Positions 22,489-30,869 of a stretch of DNA of 35,533 nucleotides are shown piece by piece (positions within the stretch are counted from its first letter, which is position 1; every line of letters begins with the position of its first letter). The stretch is from Coriobacteriia bacterium (GTDB taxonomy: Bacteria > Actinomycetota > Coriobacteriia > Anaerosomatales > PALSA-660). The notes under the pieces were generated by a model that was given only the letters and a program-made list of their open reading frames with translations, made no database searches and was not told the origin of the DNA. The position numbers and the translations under genes are program-made. The stretch spans positions 1-35,533 of the forward strand of contig JAUSAU010000037.1 in assembly GCA_030652345.1 (NCBI GenBank), written 5' to 3'.

Positions 22489-22517
22489 TTGTCGCTCCCG
22501 CGGCCGCGGGGTACACT
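22489..22517 (+). promoter_or_regulatory. Promoter of the homocitrate-synthase-family gene
   Basis: TTGTCG (22489-22494), 17 bp, TACACT (22512-22517), a good sigma-A-type promoter. The leader to GTG 22581 is about 55 nt and ends with AGGAGGT (22566-22572). Confidence 0.7.
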
Positions 22518-22580
22518 GATTATTCGCGGTCGGGTCCCGACCGCGCTTCGCGCACCTGATGCTCAAGGAGGTACGGCTCC

Positions 22581-23768
22581 GTGGAGAATACGCTGCCCTA
22601 TGACTTTCCCGTCGACAGCGCTATCGGTTCCGCGCCCGTCAAGATCGACGACACCACGCTGCGCGACGGCGAACAGACCGCCGGCGTCGTCTTCTCGAAT
22701 GCGGAGAAGGTCGCCATCGCCCGCATGCTCGACGAGGTCGGCGTGCACCAGATCGAGGCGGGCATCCCGGTCATGGGCGGCTCGGAGCGCGAAGTCATCG
22801 AGGAGATCGCGCATCTGGGCCTGAAGGCCTCCGTGCTCGGCTGGAACCGCGCGAACGTAGCCGACATCCAGACGTCGCTCGATTGCGGAGTGGACGCCGT
22901 CGCCATCTCGCTCGCCACCTCCGACATCCACATCGAGACGAAGTTGCAGAAGGACCGCGCGTGGGTCCTCAACACGATCCGCGAGTGCGTCGCCTTCGCC
23001 AAGTCCAACGACGTCTACGTCTCCGTCAATGCCGAGGACGCATCGCGCACCGATCTCAAGTTCCTCATCGAGTACGCGAAGGCGGCTCAGGCCGAGGGCG
23101 CCGACCGTCTGCGCTTCTGCGACACGATCGGCCTCATGGAGCCGTTCCGCACCTACCAGGTCATCAAAGCCGTGCGCGAGGCGACCGGCATCGAGATCGA
23201 GATGCACACGCACAACGACTTCGGCATGGCCGTGGCCAACGCCATCGCGGGCATTCACGCGGGCGCCACCTGGGTCAACACGACGATCTTCGGTCTCGGC
23301 GAGCGCGCGGGTAACGCGGCGCTCGAAGAGGTCGTCATGGCGCTCAAGTACGTGGAGGATATGGACCTCGAGTTCGACACGAAGCGCTTCCGGGAGATCG
23401 GCGAGTACGTCGCCATCGCCGCCGGCCGCACCGTGCCGGTCTGGAAGTCGGTCATCGGCACCAACGTCTTCGCGCACGAGTCGGGCATCCACGCCGACGG
23501 CGTCATCAAGAACCCGAAGACCTACGAGATCTTCTCGCCCGAGGAGGTCGGACTGGTCCGCCAGATCGTGGTGGGCAAGCACTCCGGCTCCCGTTCGATC
23601 GAGCTGAAGTTCTCCGAGTACGGTATGGAGATCGACAAGGCGGTCGCCGTGGCGCTGCTCCCGCGGGTGCGCACGATGGCGATCGAGCTCAAGCGTCCGC
23701 TCTTCGACAAGGAGCTGCGCCAGGTCTACGACGAGTACATGGCCGCGGAGGGCCGCGCAGCCGAGTAG
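22581..23768 (+). CDS. NifV/homocitrate-synthase family enzyme, possibly Re-citrate synthase
   Basis: A 395-aa DRE-TIM metallolyase. GTG 22581 follows AGGAGGT by 8 bp. The active-site motif DDTTLRDGEQTAG (R28, D29, E31) and the metal-binding HTHND near residue 212 are intact, as is the later AHESGIHADG. The protein lacks the C-terminal LeuA regulatory domain. Across its length (EQTAGVVFSNAEKVAIARML, VLGWNRA, SDIHIETKL, AEDASRTD) it reads as NifV, which condenses acetyl-CoA with 2-oxoglutarate. No nif gene accompanies it. In several anaerobes close relatives of this family make citrate from oxaloacetate with Re-stereochemistry. The downstream hydratase and an isocitrate dehydrogenase 9 kb away favour that reading. 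Sequence alone cannot choose between citrate and homocitrate. Confidence 0.88.
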   Translation: MENTLPYDFPVDSAIGSAPVKIDDTTLRDGEQTAGVVFSNAEKVAIARMLDEVGVHQIEAGIPVMGGSEREVIEEIAHLGLKASVLGWNRANVADIQTSLDCGVDAVAISLATSDIHIETKLQKDRAWVLNTIRECVAFAKSNDVYVSVNAEDASRTDLKFLIEYAKAAQAEGADRLRFCDTIGLMEPFRTYQVIKAVREATGIEIEMHTHNDFGMAVANAIAGIHAGATWVNTTIFGLGERAGNAALEEVVMALKYVEDMDLEFDTKRFREIGEYVAIAAGRTVPVWKSVIGTNVFAHESGIHADGVIKNPKTYEIFSPEEVGLVRQIVVGKHSGSRSIELKFSEYGMEIDKAVAVALLPRVRTMAIELKRPLFDKELRQVYDEYMAAEGRAAE

Positions 23769-23794
23769 CTGCGCTTCGTCTCTCACGCGTACGT

Positions 23795-23832
23795 CCGCGG
23801 CCGCCTGTGCACTCCCGACAGGGCGGCCGCGG
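23795..23832. other. Stable hairpin between synthase and hydratase genes
   Basis: CCGCGGCCGCC-TGT (23795-23808) pairs with ACAGGGCGGCCGCGG (23818-23832) apart from one bulged base, with a 9-nt loop. It has no T-run and lies 26 bp after the synthase stop and about 50 bp before the hydratase start, so it could end most transcripts, stabilise an upstream segment, or adjust the ratio of the two genes. A second weaker GGGCCCGC/GCGGGGCCC pairing lies at about 23843-23866. Confidence 0.55.
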
Positions 23833-23881
23833 CATTGGAGGAGGGCCCGCTTGCAGCGGGGCCCGTGTGGACGGAAAGGAT

Positions 23882-25162
23882 GTGAGTGCGATTCCCGGAA
23901 AGACGATCGCCGAGAAGATCTTCTCGGCACACAGCGGGACCGACGCGCGGGCCGGCGACATCGTCGTGGCCGACGTGGACTTCGTGATGGGGCAGGACGG
24001 CACCTCGCCGCTGGCCATCAAGGCGCTCGAGCGCATGGGCGTCACGCAGGTGTTCGATCCGGCGAAGGTCGCGCTGGTCATGGACCACAGCTCGCCGTCT
24101 CCCATCGAGGGCGTCTCCGCGCTCCACACGATGATGCGTGAGTTCGGCAAGCAGACCGGCGCGACGGTCTACGACGTCGGCGAGGGCGTCTGTCACCAGC
24201 TGATCCCGGAGAAGGGCCACGTCGTGGCCGGCGACCTCATGGTCGGCTGCGACTCGCACACCTGCACCTACGGCGCGATCAACGTCTTCTCGACCGGCGT
24301 CGGCTCCACCGACGGTGCGGCCGCGATGGCGTCGGGCAAGCTGTGGTTCAAAGTGCCGGATTCGATGAAGGTCACCTACGAAGGCGCGTTGCAGCCGGGC
24401 GTGTTCTCGAAGGACCTCATCCTGTACCTCGCCGGACAGATCGGCGCGGACGGCGCGACGTACGAGGCCATCGAGTTCCACGGGCCGGTCATCGATGCGC
24501 TGTCGGTCGAGGCGCGGATGACCATGTCGAACATGGCGATCGAGGTCGGCGCGAAGGCCGGCCTCATGGACGCCGACGACAAGACGCTCGCGTGGTTCGA
24601 GGGCCGGGGCGAGAAGACGCCTGCGCCGCAGAACGCGGACGCGGATGCCGTCTACAAGACCGAGCTGACCTACGACGCGAGCACGATCGGCCCGCAGGTG
24701 GCCAAGCCGCACGCGGTCGACAACGTCTCGCCGATCGAGGAGGTCGCCGGCACCCCGATCGCGGAGGGCGTCCTCGGCACCTGCACGAACGGCCGCCTCG
24801 AGGACTTCGCGATCGCCGCGTCGATCCTCAAGGGGCGCCGCGTGCACCCGGACGTGCGCTTCATCGTCGCTCCCGCTTCGCGCCGCATCCTGCTCGAGGC
24901 GATCGAGGCCGGCTACATCCAGACGCTCGTCGAGGCGGGCGCCGCGCTCGTCACGCCGGGCTGCGGTCCGTGCGTCGGCACCCACAACGGCGTGCCCTCC
25001 GACGGTGAGAACGTCATCTCGACGGCCAACCGCAACTTCAAGGGCCGCATGGGCAACAGCAACTCGTTCATCTACCTCGGCAGCCCCGCCACCGTGGCCG
25101 CCAGCGTGATCGAGGGCAAGATCACCGACCCGCGGAAGTACTGCCAGGGAGGCGGGAACTAG
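23882..25162 (+). CDS. Aconitase/isopropylmalate dehydratase family, large subunit
   Basis: A 426-aa protein from GTG 23882 (VSAIPGKTIAEKIFSAH), matching the usual N-terminus; GTG 23867 is an alternative and the ribosome site (GAAAGGA) is unusually close. The iron-sulfur ligands are present: Cys in VLGTCTNGR and the pair in TPGCGPCVG, together with MDHSSPSP and VGCDSHTCTYGA. The compact, ~420-residue, split-subunit form is that of archaeal-type LeuC/HacA enzymes. It isomerises citrate, homocitrate or isopropylmalate via dehydration. It is followed directly by the small subunit gene. Given the synthase upstream it most likely acts on citrate or homocitrate. Confidence 0.9.
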   Translation: MSAIPGKTIAEKIFSAHSGTDARAGDIVVADVDFVMGQDGTSPLAIKALERMGVTQVFDPAKVALVMDHSSPSPIEGVSALHTMMREFGKQTGATVYDVGEGVCHQLIPEKGHVVAGDLMVGCDSHTCTYGAINVFSTGVGSTDGAAAMASGKLWFKVPDSMKVTYEGALQPGVFSKDLILYLAGQIGADGATYEAIEFHGPVIDALSVEARMTMSNMAIEVGAKAGLMDADDKTLAWFEGRGEKTPAPQNADADAVYKTELTYDASTIGPQVAKPHAVDNVSPIEEVAGTPIAEGVLGTCTNGRLEDFAIAASILKGRRVHPDVRFIVAPASRRILLEAIEAGYIQTLVEAGAALVTPGCGPCVGTHNGVPSDGENVISTANRNFKGRMGNSNSFIYLGSPATVAASVIEGKITDPRKYCQGGGN

Positions 25163-25666
25163 ATGGCACTCGACGCGCGCGCGTTCAAGTACGGAGACGA
25201 CATCAACACCGACTACATCATCTCCGGCAAGTACAAGTTCAAGTCCGCCGACATGGAGGCCATGGCCGTCCATGCGATGGAGGAGCTCGACCCGGAGTAC
25301 TACAACAAGGTGAAGCCGGAGGGCGGGTTCCTCGTCGCCGGCACGAACTTCGGCATGGGCTCGAGCCGGGAGCAGGCGCCGCTCGTGCTCATCCACTCGA
25401 ACACGAAGGCGGTGCTGGCCAAGACGTTCGCGCGGATCTTCTACCGCAACGCGATCAACACCGGCCTGCCGGTCGTGGAGTGCGACACCGACCTGATCGA
25501 CGACGGCGACGAGCTCTCGGTCGACCTCGAGGCGGGCGTCGTGCGCAATCTGACCAAGGACATCGAGATCCCGTTCCCCCCGCTGCCGCCGGTCATGGCG
25601 CAGCTCCTCGCGGACGGCGGCTTGGTGGAGCACTTCAAGAAGCACGGCGGCTTCGCGCTCGACTAG
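25163..25666 (+). CDS. Aconitase/isopropylmalate dehydratase family, small subunit
   Basis: A 167-aa swivelling domain protein that starts at the base after the large-subunit stop, with AGGGAGG at 25146-25152. Motifs: GDDINTDYIISGKYKF (11-26), NFGMGSSREQAP, FARIFYRNAIN. In characterised relatives the residues after the conserved Tyr of this first loop set substrate choice: YLRT in homoaconitases and YLV(Y/M) in isopropylmalate isomerases. Here it reads Y24-K-F-K, matching neither. The usual NFGCGSSREH is NFGMGSSREQ. It works as a heterodimer/tetramer with the large subunit. Confidence 0.9.
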   Translation: MALDARAFKYGDDINTDYIISGKYKFKSADMEAMAVHAMEELDPEYYNKVKPEGGFLVAGTNFGMGSSREQAPLVLIHSNTKAVLAKTFARIFYRNAINTGLPVVECDTDLIDDGDELSVDLEAGVVRNLTKDIEIPFPPLPPVMAQLLADGGLVEHFKKHGGFALD

Positions 25667-25691
25667 CGCGGGGAGGGTCGCCATCTGCTTT

Positions 25692-25721
25692 GAAGGGCCG
25701 TCCCCGCCGGGGCGGCCCTTC
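25692..25721 (+). terminator. Terminator after the hydratase genes
   Basis: GAAGGGCCG (25692-25700) pairs with CGGCCCTTC (25713-25721), with an inner CCCC/GGGG stem and a 3-nt loop, 25 bp after the stop. The stem is long and GC-rich but no T-run follows. Confidence 0.65.
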
Positions 25722-25740
25722 GCATGTCGGGGCGCGGTGC

Positions 25741-25746
25741 TACGCT
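25741..25746 (+). promoter_or_regulatory. Candidate -10 box (TACGCT) of the acyltransferase gene
   Basis: TACGCT stands 25 bp before GTG 25772, which has GGGGAGG (25761-25767) as ribosome site. It matches the local TANNNT pattern; no clear -35 is seen. Confidence 0.45.
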
Positions 25747-25771
25747 GTGGGCAGACGGAAGGGGAGGACTC

Positions 25772-26782
25772 GTGGCGCGCGAACGTGACACCCGATTGGA
25801 CGTGCTGAAGGCGGCGGCGATCCTGCTCGTCATCCTCGGGCACGTCATCCGACTGGTCTACGTGCAGGCGACCAAGGCGCCGTTGCCGCTGGCCGCCGCG
25901 TTCTCGGTGCTCGCCCTGCTCGACGTGCCGCTCTTCGTCTTCGTCTCCGGCTACCTCGCGCCCGTGCGTGCGGGCGCGCAGTGGGTGGGCAGGCGCGCGC
26001 TGCAGCTGCTCGTGCCCTACGTCGCGTGGAACGTGCTGCGCTGGTTCGTCTTCTACCGCACGGACGCGCTCGACACGATCGTGCGCTTCATGGTGTGGCG
26101 CAACGACACGAGCGCGGTGTGGTTCCTCTACGCGCTCTTCCTCGTGTGTGCAATCTACGCGGCGGTCAGCCGCAGCCGGGTGGCGACGATCGCGCTCGCG
26201 CTTGCGTGCCTGTTGGTGCCCGCCAGCATCGTGCCCTGGTTCTCGCTGCAGTACCTGCTGCTGCTCTATCCGGTCTTCGTGGCCGGACGGCTAGCCGGGG
26301 AGCGCAGGATCGAGCCACCGTGGTGGATCCTGCCGGCGACCTTCGCCTTGCTGGTCGCGATGTGGTCCGGGGCGGGGCAGAATCTGATCTTCGCCGTGCC
26401 GTCGTGGGCGTCCGGGCTCGCCAGGGCCGCGTCGTGGGCTCCCTGGCCTGTCGCCGTGCTCGTCAACGTGCTCCGAATGTCGCTTGCGCTCGCCCTCATC
26501 GGCAGCGCGATGTACCTCGCGCGCGGGGCGAGGCGAGGGGCGTGGATCGGCGGACTGACGCTCGGCATGTACGCCTCGCACGCGTTCTTCCTGCCGGTGT
26601 GGGCCCGGTCCGGAGGACTGGCGGACGTCGTCTGGGCGTACATCGTGGTTGCCGCCGCCGCCATCGGCGTGACCATGGTGCTGCAGCGTTGGGAATGGAC
26701 GTCGTTCCTGTTGCTCGGCAGCGCCGTGCTCCCGCGACCACGATCCGCGGCCGAGGGGGCCGACGAGGCCTCGTCGCGCTGA
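25772..26782 (+). CDS. Acyltransferase-3 family membrane protein
   Basis: The start GTG 25772 is set by GGGGAGG. The 336-aa product opens with RDTRLDVLKAAAILLVILGH, the conserved R-x10-H-type signature of acyltransferase-3 proteins (His of LGH at about residue 24), then about ten hydrophobic segments. Characterised relatives move acetyl or other acyl groups onto sugars of cell-envelope polymers. It ends one base before the convergent small gene of the MBOAT operon, which has a similar task. Confidence 0.87.
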   Translation: MARERDTRLDVLKAAAILLVILGHVIRLVYVQATKAPLPLAAAFSVLALLDVPLFVFVSGYLAPVRAGAQWVGRRALQLLVPYVAWNVLRWFVFYRTDALDTIVRFMVWRNDTSAVWFLYALFLVCAIYAAVSRSRVATIALALACLLVPASIVPWFSLQYLLLLYPVFVAGRLAGERRIEPPWWILPATFALLVAMWSGAGQNLIFAVPSWASGLARAASWAPWPVAVLVNVLRMSLALALIGSAMYLARGARRGAWIGGLTLGMYASHAFFLPVWARSGGLADVVWAYIVVAAAAIGVTMVLQRWEWTSFLLLGSAVLPRPRSAAEGADEASSR

Positions 26783-26783
26783 A

Positions 26784-26948
26784 TCAGAAGTCGACGTACG
26801 TGAACTGCGACGCGATGCCCGAGAACAGAACGATCGCGACGATCAGCGCCGCCCAGACGAGGCCGACGATGACATCCGTGCTCAGATGCCCGAGCAGGCG
26901 CAGGGCGCGGCGTCGCATGGTCGGCGGTGTCGCGGGTCCGTCGGTCAC
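26784..26948 (-). CDS. Small single-span membrane protein (DUF5989-like)
   Basis: A 54-aa product starting at GTG 26948, overlapping the MBOAT stop by 4 bp (GTGA). A short basic N-terminus (MRRRALRLLGHL) leads to one hydrophobic span (VIVGLVWAALIVAIVLFSG) and a short aromatic tail (ASQFTYVDF). In size, layout and position after an MBOAT gene it resembles DUF5989 proteins, small partners in surface polymer modification loci. The family call is inference; the gene itself is well supported by the coupling. Confidence 0.7.
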   Translation of the reverse strand: MTDGPATPPTMRRRALRLLGHLSTDVIVGLVWAALIVAIVLFSGIASQFTYVDF

Positions 26949-28153
26949 AGGAGCCTCCCCAGCATCACGGCGAACCGGTCGACCGGCATGACGAACAGTC
27001 CCCAGCCGACAACGACGAGCACGAACGTCGCGGCGCCGCCTGCGATCGCACCGCCGGTCCGTAGCACGGCACCGAGCCCTCCGCTCGCGAGCGCGGGCGC
27101 GCGCGCGAGCAGCGGGCGCTTCACGAACCCCTCCCACAACCGGAAGCCGGCGAGCAGCACCCCGTGGAAGATCCCCCACGCGAGGAAGTGCCACTGCGCG
27201 CCGTGCCACAGCCCGGAGACGGCCATCGCGATGAGCGCGTTGAGGGCGGCGAGGGCGACACCCCGGCGGTTGCCGCCGAGCGGCTTGTAGACGTAGTCGG
27301 TGATCCACGAGGTCAGGGACATGTGCCAGTGGCGCCAGAACTCGGCGATGTTGCGTCGCCCGTAGGGCCAGGCGAAGTTCTCCGGAACGTGGATGCCGAA
27401 GAGGCGCGCCGACCCGATCGCGATGTCCGAGTACCCGGAGAAGTCCATGTAGATCTTGACCGCGAACGCCAACAGGGCGATGGCGATGTCGGCAGAGGAT
27501 GCGCCGGCGATGCGCGCATCGGACAGCAGCGTCGCCGTCAGCGGCGTCATCGAGTCGGCGATGCAGATCTTCTTCGCGAGGCCGATGACGATCCGCGTCA
27601 CCCCGTCGTTGATGTCGGCCGCGCCGGCGCGCGAGCGCGCGAGCTGTGGCTGGAAGTCCTGGAAGCGCTTGATCGGTCCGGCGACCATCGTCGGGAAGAA
27701 CAGCATGAATGCGAGGAAGTCCTGCAGCCGGTGCTCGGGCAGCGTGCCCTTCCTCGCGTCGACGATGTAGTGCACGAACTCGAAGGTGAAGAAGGAGATC
27801 GCGAGCGGCAAGATCAGTTGCGGGAAGGTGGGCAGCGTCCCGGCGGACAGCGCCCGGGCTGCATCCTGAGCCGTACGTCCGAGCAGTCCGCCGTACTTGA
27901 AGGTGACGAGCACGCCGATCGAGCACGCCAGCGCGAGCGCATACGGCCACGCCGATGTTCGAGCCGCGCGCACCAGCACGAAGACGATCACGATCTCCGC
28001 GATCAACAGCCACACGAACGCCTGCGAGTAGTAGGCGTAGAACGCGAGGCCGCAGGCCGCCAGCCACCAGGCGCGTGCCGGGCCGGGCAGGAAGCGGTAG
28101 ACCAGTGCGGAGGCGATGAGGAATCCGCCGTAGACCCATTCGCCGAAGATCAC
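26945..28153 (-). CDS. MBOAT family O-acyltransferase (AlgI-like)
   Basis: A 402-aa polytopic membrane protein from GTG 28153, which overlaps the SGNH gene stop by 4 bp. The family signatures are clear: FFPTMVAGPIKRF, MDFSGYSDIAIGSARLFGI, NIAEFWRHWHMSLTSWITDY, and GLWHGAQWHFLAWGIFHG with the catalytic His. AlgI/DltB/PatA-type proteins carry acyl groups across the membrane and pass them to an exported SGNH partner. The upstream gene encodes exactly such a partner, so this operon probably O-acetylates an exopolysaccharide or wall polymer. Confidence 0.93.
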   Translation of the reverse strand: MIFGEWVYGGFLIASALVYRFLPGPARAWWLAACGLAFYAYYSQAFVWLLIAEIVIVFVLVRAARTSAWPYALALACSIGVLVTFKYGGLLGRTAQDAARALSAGTLPTFPQLILPLAISFFTFEFVHYIVDARKGTLPEHRLQDFLAFMLFFPTMVAGPIKRFQDFQPQLARSRAGAADINDGVTRIVIGLAKKICIADSMTPLTATLLSDARIAGASSADIAIALLAFAVKIYMDFSGYSDIAIGSARLFGIHVPENFAWPYGRRNIAEFWRHWHMSLTSWITDYVYKPLGGNRRGVALAALNALIAMAVSGLWHGAQWHFLAWGIFHGVLLAGFRLWEGFVKRPLLARAPALASGGLGAVLRTGGAIAGGAATFVLVVVGWGLFVMPVDRFAVMLGRLL

Positions 28154-29439
28154 GGCGTCACCCCCGCGAGGAGGGACGCGGTGTCCCGGTACAGCAGCGC
28201 ACCGACGATCCGTCCACCTGCATCGGTCGTGTGGCTGATGTCGGCGAACTCGGTGCCCGGTACCGCCACGGGGCCGCTGTTGTAGTCGATGAACGTCGCT
28301 CCCCGGGCCTCGACGACACCCCGGAGGACAGCGGTGTTCGCGGCGTACTGCTTCGGGTCGATGAGGCCGTACTCGTCCACGATGGAGCGGTTGAGCGGCG
28401 CTATGTAGAAGACGGCCTTCACGCCGTCAGCCGCGAGGAGCGCGGCGAGCCGATCGAGTACGACGACCTCGCCCTCCTTCGCGTCGATCGTGAAGGCCGA
28501 GTCCTCCGCGTACTGCGCGATCGCGACCATCTGTCGCGCGGGGTCGAGTGTCTCGAACGAGGCGAAGGCCTCATCGGCAGCATCGTCGGGCAGGACTGTG
28601 GTGCTCACCGGCGTCGACGGTGCGCCCGCGCCCCGGAGGCGGTCCACCGCGTCGGCCACCGCTCGCTGCGGATGCCCTCCGAACAGACGCGTGTCGATCG
28701 TGTCGCGCTCCCGCCACAGGAGCCAGTACCGCGAGAGGGCCCCGTCCACGAACGCGAGCCGGCTCGGCGGCGCCGGAGCGGGACCCGCTCCCGGAGCGGT
28801 CGCTCCGGCGGTCAGCGCCAGCATCCGCGCCTCGTCCGCGCTCAGGCCGATCCCGAGCACCTGCGGGAGTTCCGGGTAACGGACGTGGCGACCCTCGCGG
28901 GCCGTGGGCGAGAACGTGTGGTAGGTCAGCTGGACGAAGACGATGTCGGCATCCGGTGCCAGCCGCTTGGCGATGAGGTAGTAGTCGCCGACGAATTGGC
29001 CGTTGCTCGCCAGATTGAAGGGGCGCACCGCCACTCCCGCCGAAGCGGCGGCCGAGGCGTACGCGTACGGGTACGTCGCGCGCCGATCGCGGATCCGATG
29101 ACCCCAGGTGGGTGATGCGCCGAGGAAGATCGCCACCGGGGGGCGGTCGGAGGCCGACGCGGTCCGGTCGATCGCGTCGGCGTACGAAGCCAGCGCGGCG
29201 GTCGGTGCGGTCCGGGGCAGCCGGTACGAATCCAGGAACGCCGACGGGGGCGCGAGAGTCGGGGCGATCAGGCGATCGAGCAGCACGAGCGCGACCAGAC
29301 AGACCAACGCACGCAGCAACAGACGCGGCACGGTGACGCGGCCGCCGAAGGCCAGATAGGTGCCCTCGGCGTGGTCGGGCGCGAAGAAGCCGGGATCGAC
29401 ACCCGGTAGGGACGCATCCTCCGCGCTGTCGTCGGCCAC
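28150..29439 (-). CDS. Membrane-anchored SGNH-type O-acetyltransferase partner (AlgJ-like)
   Basis: The start is GTG 29439, 5 bp after GAGGGG; another GTG at 29445 abuts the same site and an open frame to 29562 is unsupported. The 429-aa product has one membrane span (about 37-58) and an exported SGNH hydrolase-like domain: nucleophile Ser109 in LGASPTWGH, Asn in NLASNG, and the terminal Asp400/His403 in FADISHTTD. The other residues needed for the triad are therefore present. With the MBOAT protein it forms an AlgI/AlgJ or PatA/PatB-like pair. The target polymer is not known. Confidence 0.85.
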   Translation of the reverse strand: MADDSAEDASLPGVDPGFFAPDHAEGTYLAFGGRVTVPRLLLRALVCLVALVLLDRLIAPTLAPPSAFLDSYRLPRTAPTAALASYADAIDRTASASDRPPVAIFLGASPTWGHRIRDRRATYPYAYASAAASAGVAVRPFNLASNGQFVGDYYLIAKRLAPDADIVFVQLTYHTFSPTAREGRHVRYPELPQVLGIGLSADEARMLALTAGATAPGAGPAPAPPSRLAFVDGALSRYWLLWRERDTIDTRLFGGHPQRAVADAVDRLRGAGAPSTPVSTTVLPDDAADEAFASFETLDPARQMVAIAQYAEDSAFTIDAKEGEVVVLDRLAALLAADGVKAVFYIAPLNRSIVDEYGLIDPKQYAANTAVLRGVVEARGATFIDYNSGPVAVPGTEFADISHTTDAGGRIVGALLYRDTASLLAGVTP

Positions 29440-29492
29440 CGGCACCCCTCGTTTGCGGCCCCCGCGGACCGTTCCGACACTGGAGCCAATGG

Positions 29493-29498
29493 TACACT
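29493..29498 (+). promoter_or_regulatory. -10 box (TACACT) of the secreted-protein operon
   Basis: TACACT lies 79 bp before ATG 29578; a TTCCGA hexamer stands 15 bp upstream as a weak -35. It is divergent from the SGNH-MBOAT operon. Confidence 0.5.
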
Positions 29499-29577
29499 CC
29501 GCGCGATAGGCGCGTGGTTCGCGCCGCGCGAGGGAATCATCATCAGCACAGCACGTCCACATCGAGGAGGACCAACG

Positions 29578-30072
29578 ATGGTTCGAAACAGATCGTGGCG
29601 CATCGTCGCCGTCGCAGCGCTGGTGTTCGCACTCACTGTCCCCGCAGGTGTGGCCCAGGCCGCTACGCTCGGCCGGATCGTCGTGAACGTCGGGGTCAAG
29701 ACCGCGAGACTCGGTATGGGCGACACTGCAGCCGCGAGGCGCATCGGTCTCAGGTATCGTCGCCTGAAGGACACCAACTATGCGTCGACCGTCTACGTCT
29801 ACTACTTCGGGAAGAAGTCGGGCGGCAAGTACCCGATCGTGATGTACAGCAACAAGTACCGGAAGGTCTTCATCTTCCAGGTGAACTCATCCAGCTATGT
29901 GACTGCAAAGAAGGTGCGGGTCGGAACCGCCGCATCCGTACTGAGGCGCGTCTACGGGTCCGCCCTGAAGAGGGGCGGTTCCACGAACTACTATCTGAAG
30001 TCCGGATCGAACCGGACTGATTTCTACCTGCGCTCGGGCAGGGTCAGCCAGATCATGATCTCGAGGTACTGA
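29578..30072 (+). CDS. Secreted basic protein of unknown function
   Basis: ATG 29578 follows GAGGAGG (29564-29570). The 164-aa product has a Sec signal peptide ending AQA (residues ~1-28). The mature part is basic and Tyr-rich (STVYVYYFGKKSGGKYPIVM), with a pattern of short strands. The opening LGRIVVNVGVKTARLGMGD and the repeated RRVYGSALKR suggest a small all-beta or BamE-like fold of the kind found in actinobacterial exported proteins, but I cannot name it. It is followed after one base by the L,D-transpeptidase gene, so a role in the cell wall is a fair guess. Confidence 0.78.
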   Translation: MVRNRSWRIVAVAALVFALTVPAGVAQAATLGRIVVNVGVKTARLGMGDTAAARRIGLRYRRLKDTNYASTVYVYYFGKKSGGKYPIVMYSNKYRKVFIFQVNSSSYVTAKKVRVGTAASVLRRVYGSALKRGGSTNYYLKSGSNRTDFYLRSGRVSQIMISRY

Positions 30073-30073
30073 C

Positions 30074-30868
30074 ATGCGAACGCACAGGATCCTGAGCGCC
30101 GCACTGTTCGTCTTGGCCCTGCTCGTCGGCCTGCTTCCGATCGCAGCGACGGCCTCCGTTGCGCTACCCGCGCCGCCGACGGTCATCTCACCCGCTCAGA
30201 ACGCACTCGTCCCGTCGACCTTCACGATGACAGGTCGGCTCGAGAGCGGCGTGACCGAGATCCGCGTCACCGGCGCCACGTCCGTCACGAGCACGATCGC
30301 AGCGGACTCGGCGGGCGCCACCTACACCGCCGAGGTCACGGTTCCGTACGGCAAGCGCTCGATCGGTGTGGAGGCGGGCAACGGAGCCGGTTGGTCGACG
30401 GTCACGTCCGTGACCGTGTACAACCTCGGCGCGACGCCGTCCTTCGGTCGCTACGTGCTCGTCGATAAGTCGGACTTCCGCCTGTACGTGGTGCGCTCTG
30501 GCCAGGTGACCGCCGCCTATCCGATCGCGATCGGCATGCACACGCGCTACACCGAGACCCCTGTCGGCACGTTCTACCTCAACAGGCCCGGGAAGGCGCC
30601 GAACAGTGCATGGGGCCCGTTCAGGATGAATCTGGCGAAGCGCATCCGCACCCGTGTCTACTACACGGTCCACGTGCGCGGGCACCATGTCCGCCGTTCG
30701 AAGATCGTGGTCCGTATGCGCGCCACGTACTATTACATCCATGGTACGAACGACCGCAACAGCATCGGTTTTCCGGCGAGTCATGGGTGCATCCGAATGT
30801 ACAACGAGGATCTGAGGGCCCTCAGCCCTCGCACCGCGCGCTGGGAGCCGACCGTCATCCGCAACTGA
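30074..30868 (+). CDS. YkuD-family L,D-transpeptidase
   Basis: A 264-aa exported protein: signal peptide to about residue 28, a fibronectin/Ig-like domain (about 35-117, VISPAQNALVPSTFTMTGRL), and a C-terminal YkuD catalytic domain. The active site reads H223-GTND... SIGFPASH237-G-C239-IRM, complete with catalytic Cys. These enzymes form 3-3 crosslinks in peptidoglycan or attach proteins to it. ATG 30074 follows the preceding stop after a single base and lacks its own ribosome site, indicating translational coupling. Confidence 0.92.
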   Translation: MRTHRILSAALFVLALLVGLLPIAATASVALPAPPTVISPAQNALVPSTFTMTGRLESGVTEIRVTGATSVTSTIAADSAGATYTAEVTVPYGKRSIGVEAGNGAGWSTVTSVTVYNLGATPSFGRYVLVDKSDFRLYVVRSGQVTAAYPIAIGMHTRYTETPVGTFYLNRPGKAPNSAWGPFRMNLAKRIRTRVYYTVHVRGHHVRRSKIVVRMRATYYYIHGTNDRNSIGFPASHGCIRMYNEDLRALSPRTARWEPTVIRN

Positions 30869-30869
30869 C

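Noticed and set aside
22581..25666. Reading the synthase/hydratase genes as leucine biosynthesis (leuACD)
   Set aside because: The synthase lacks the LeuA regulatory domain and follows the NifV sequence pattern; the hydratase loop is not of the isopropylmalate type; the dehydrogenase nearby looks like isocitrate dehydrogenase.
23783..25843. 686-codon open frame antisense to the hydratase genes
   Set aside because: A shadow of two well-conserved enzyme genes; its product is dominated by Arg, Asp, His and Val with no motif.
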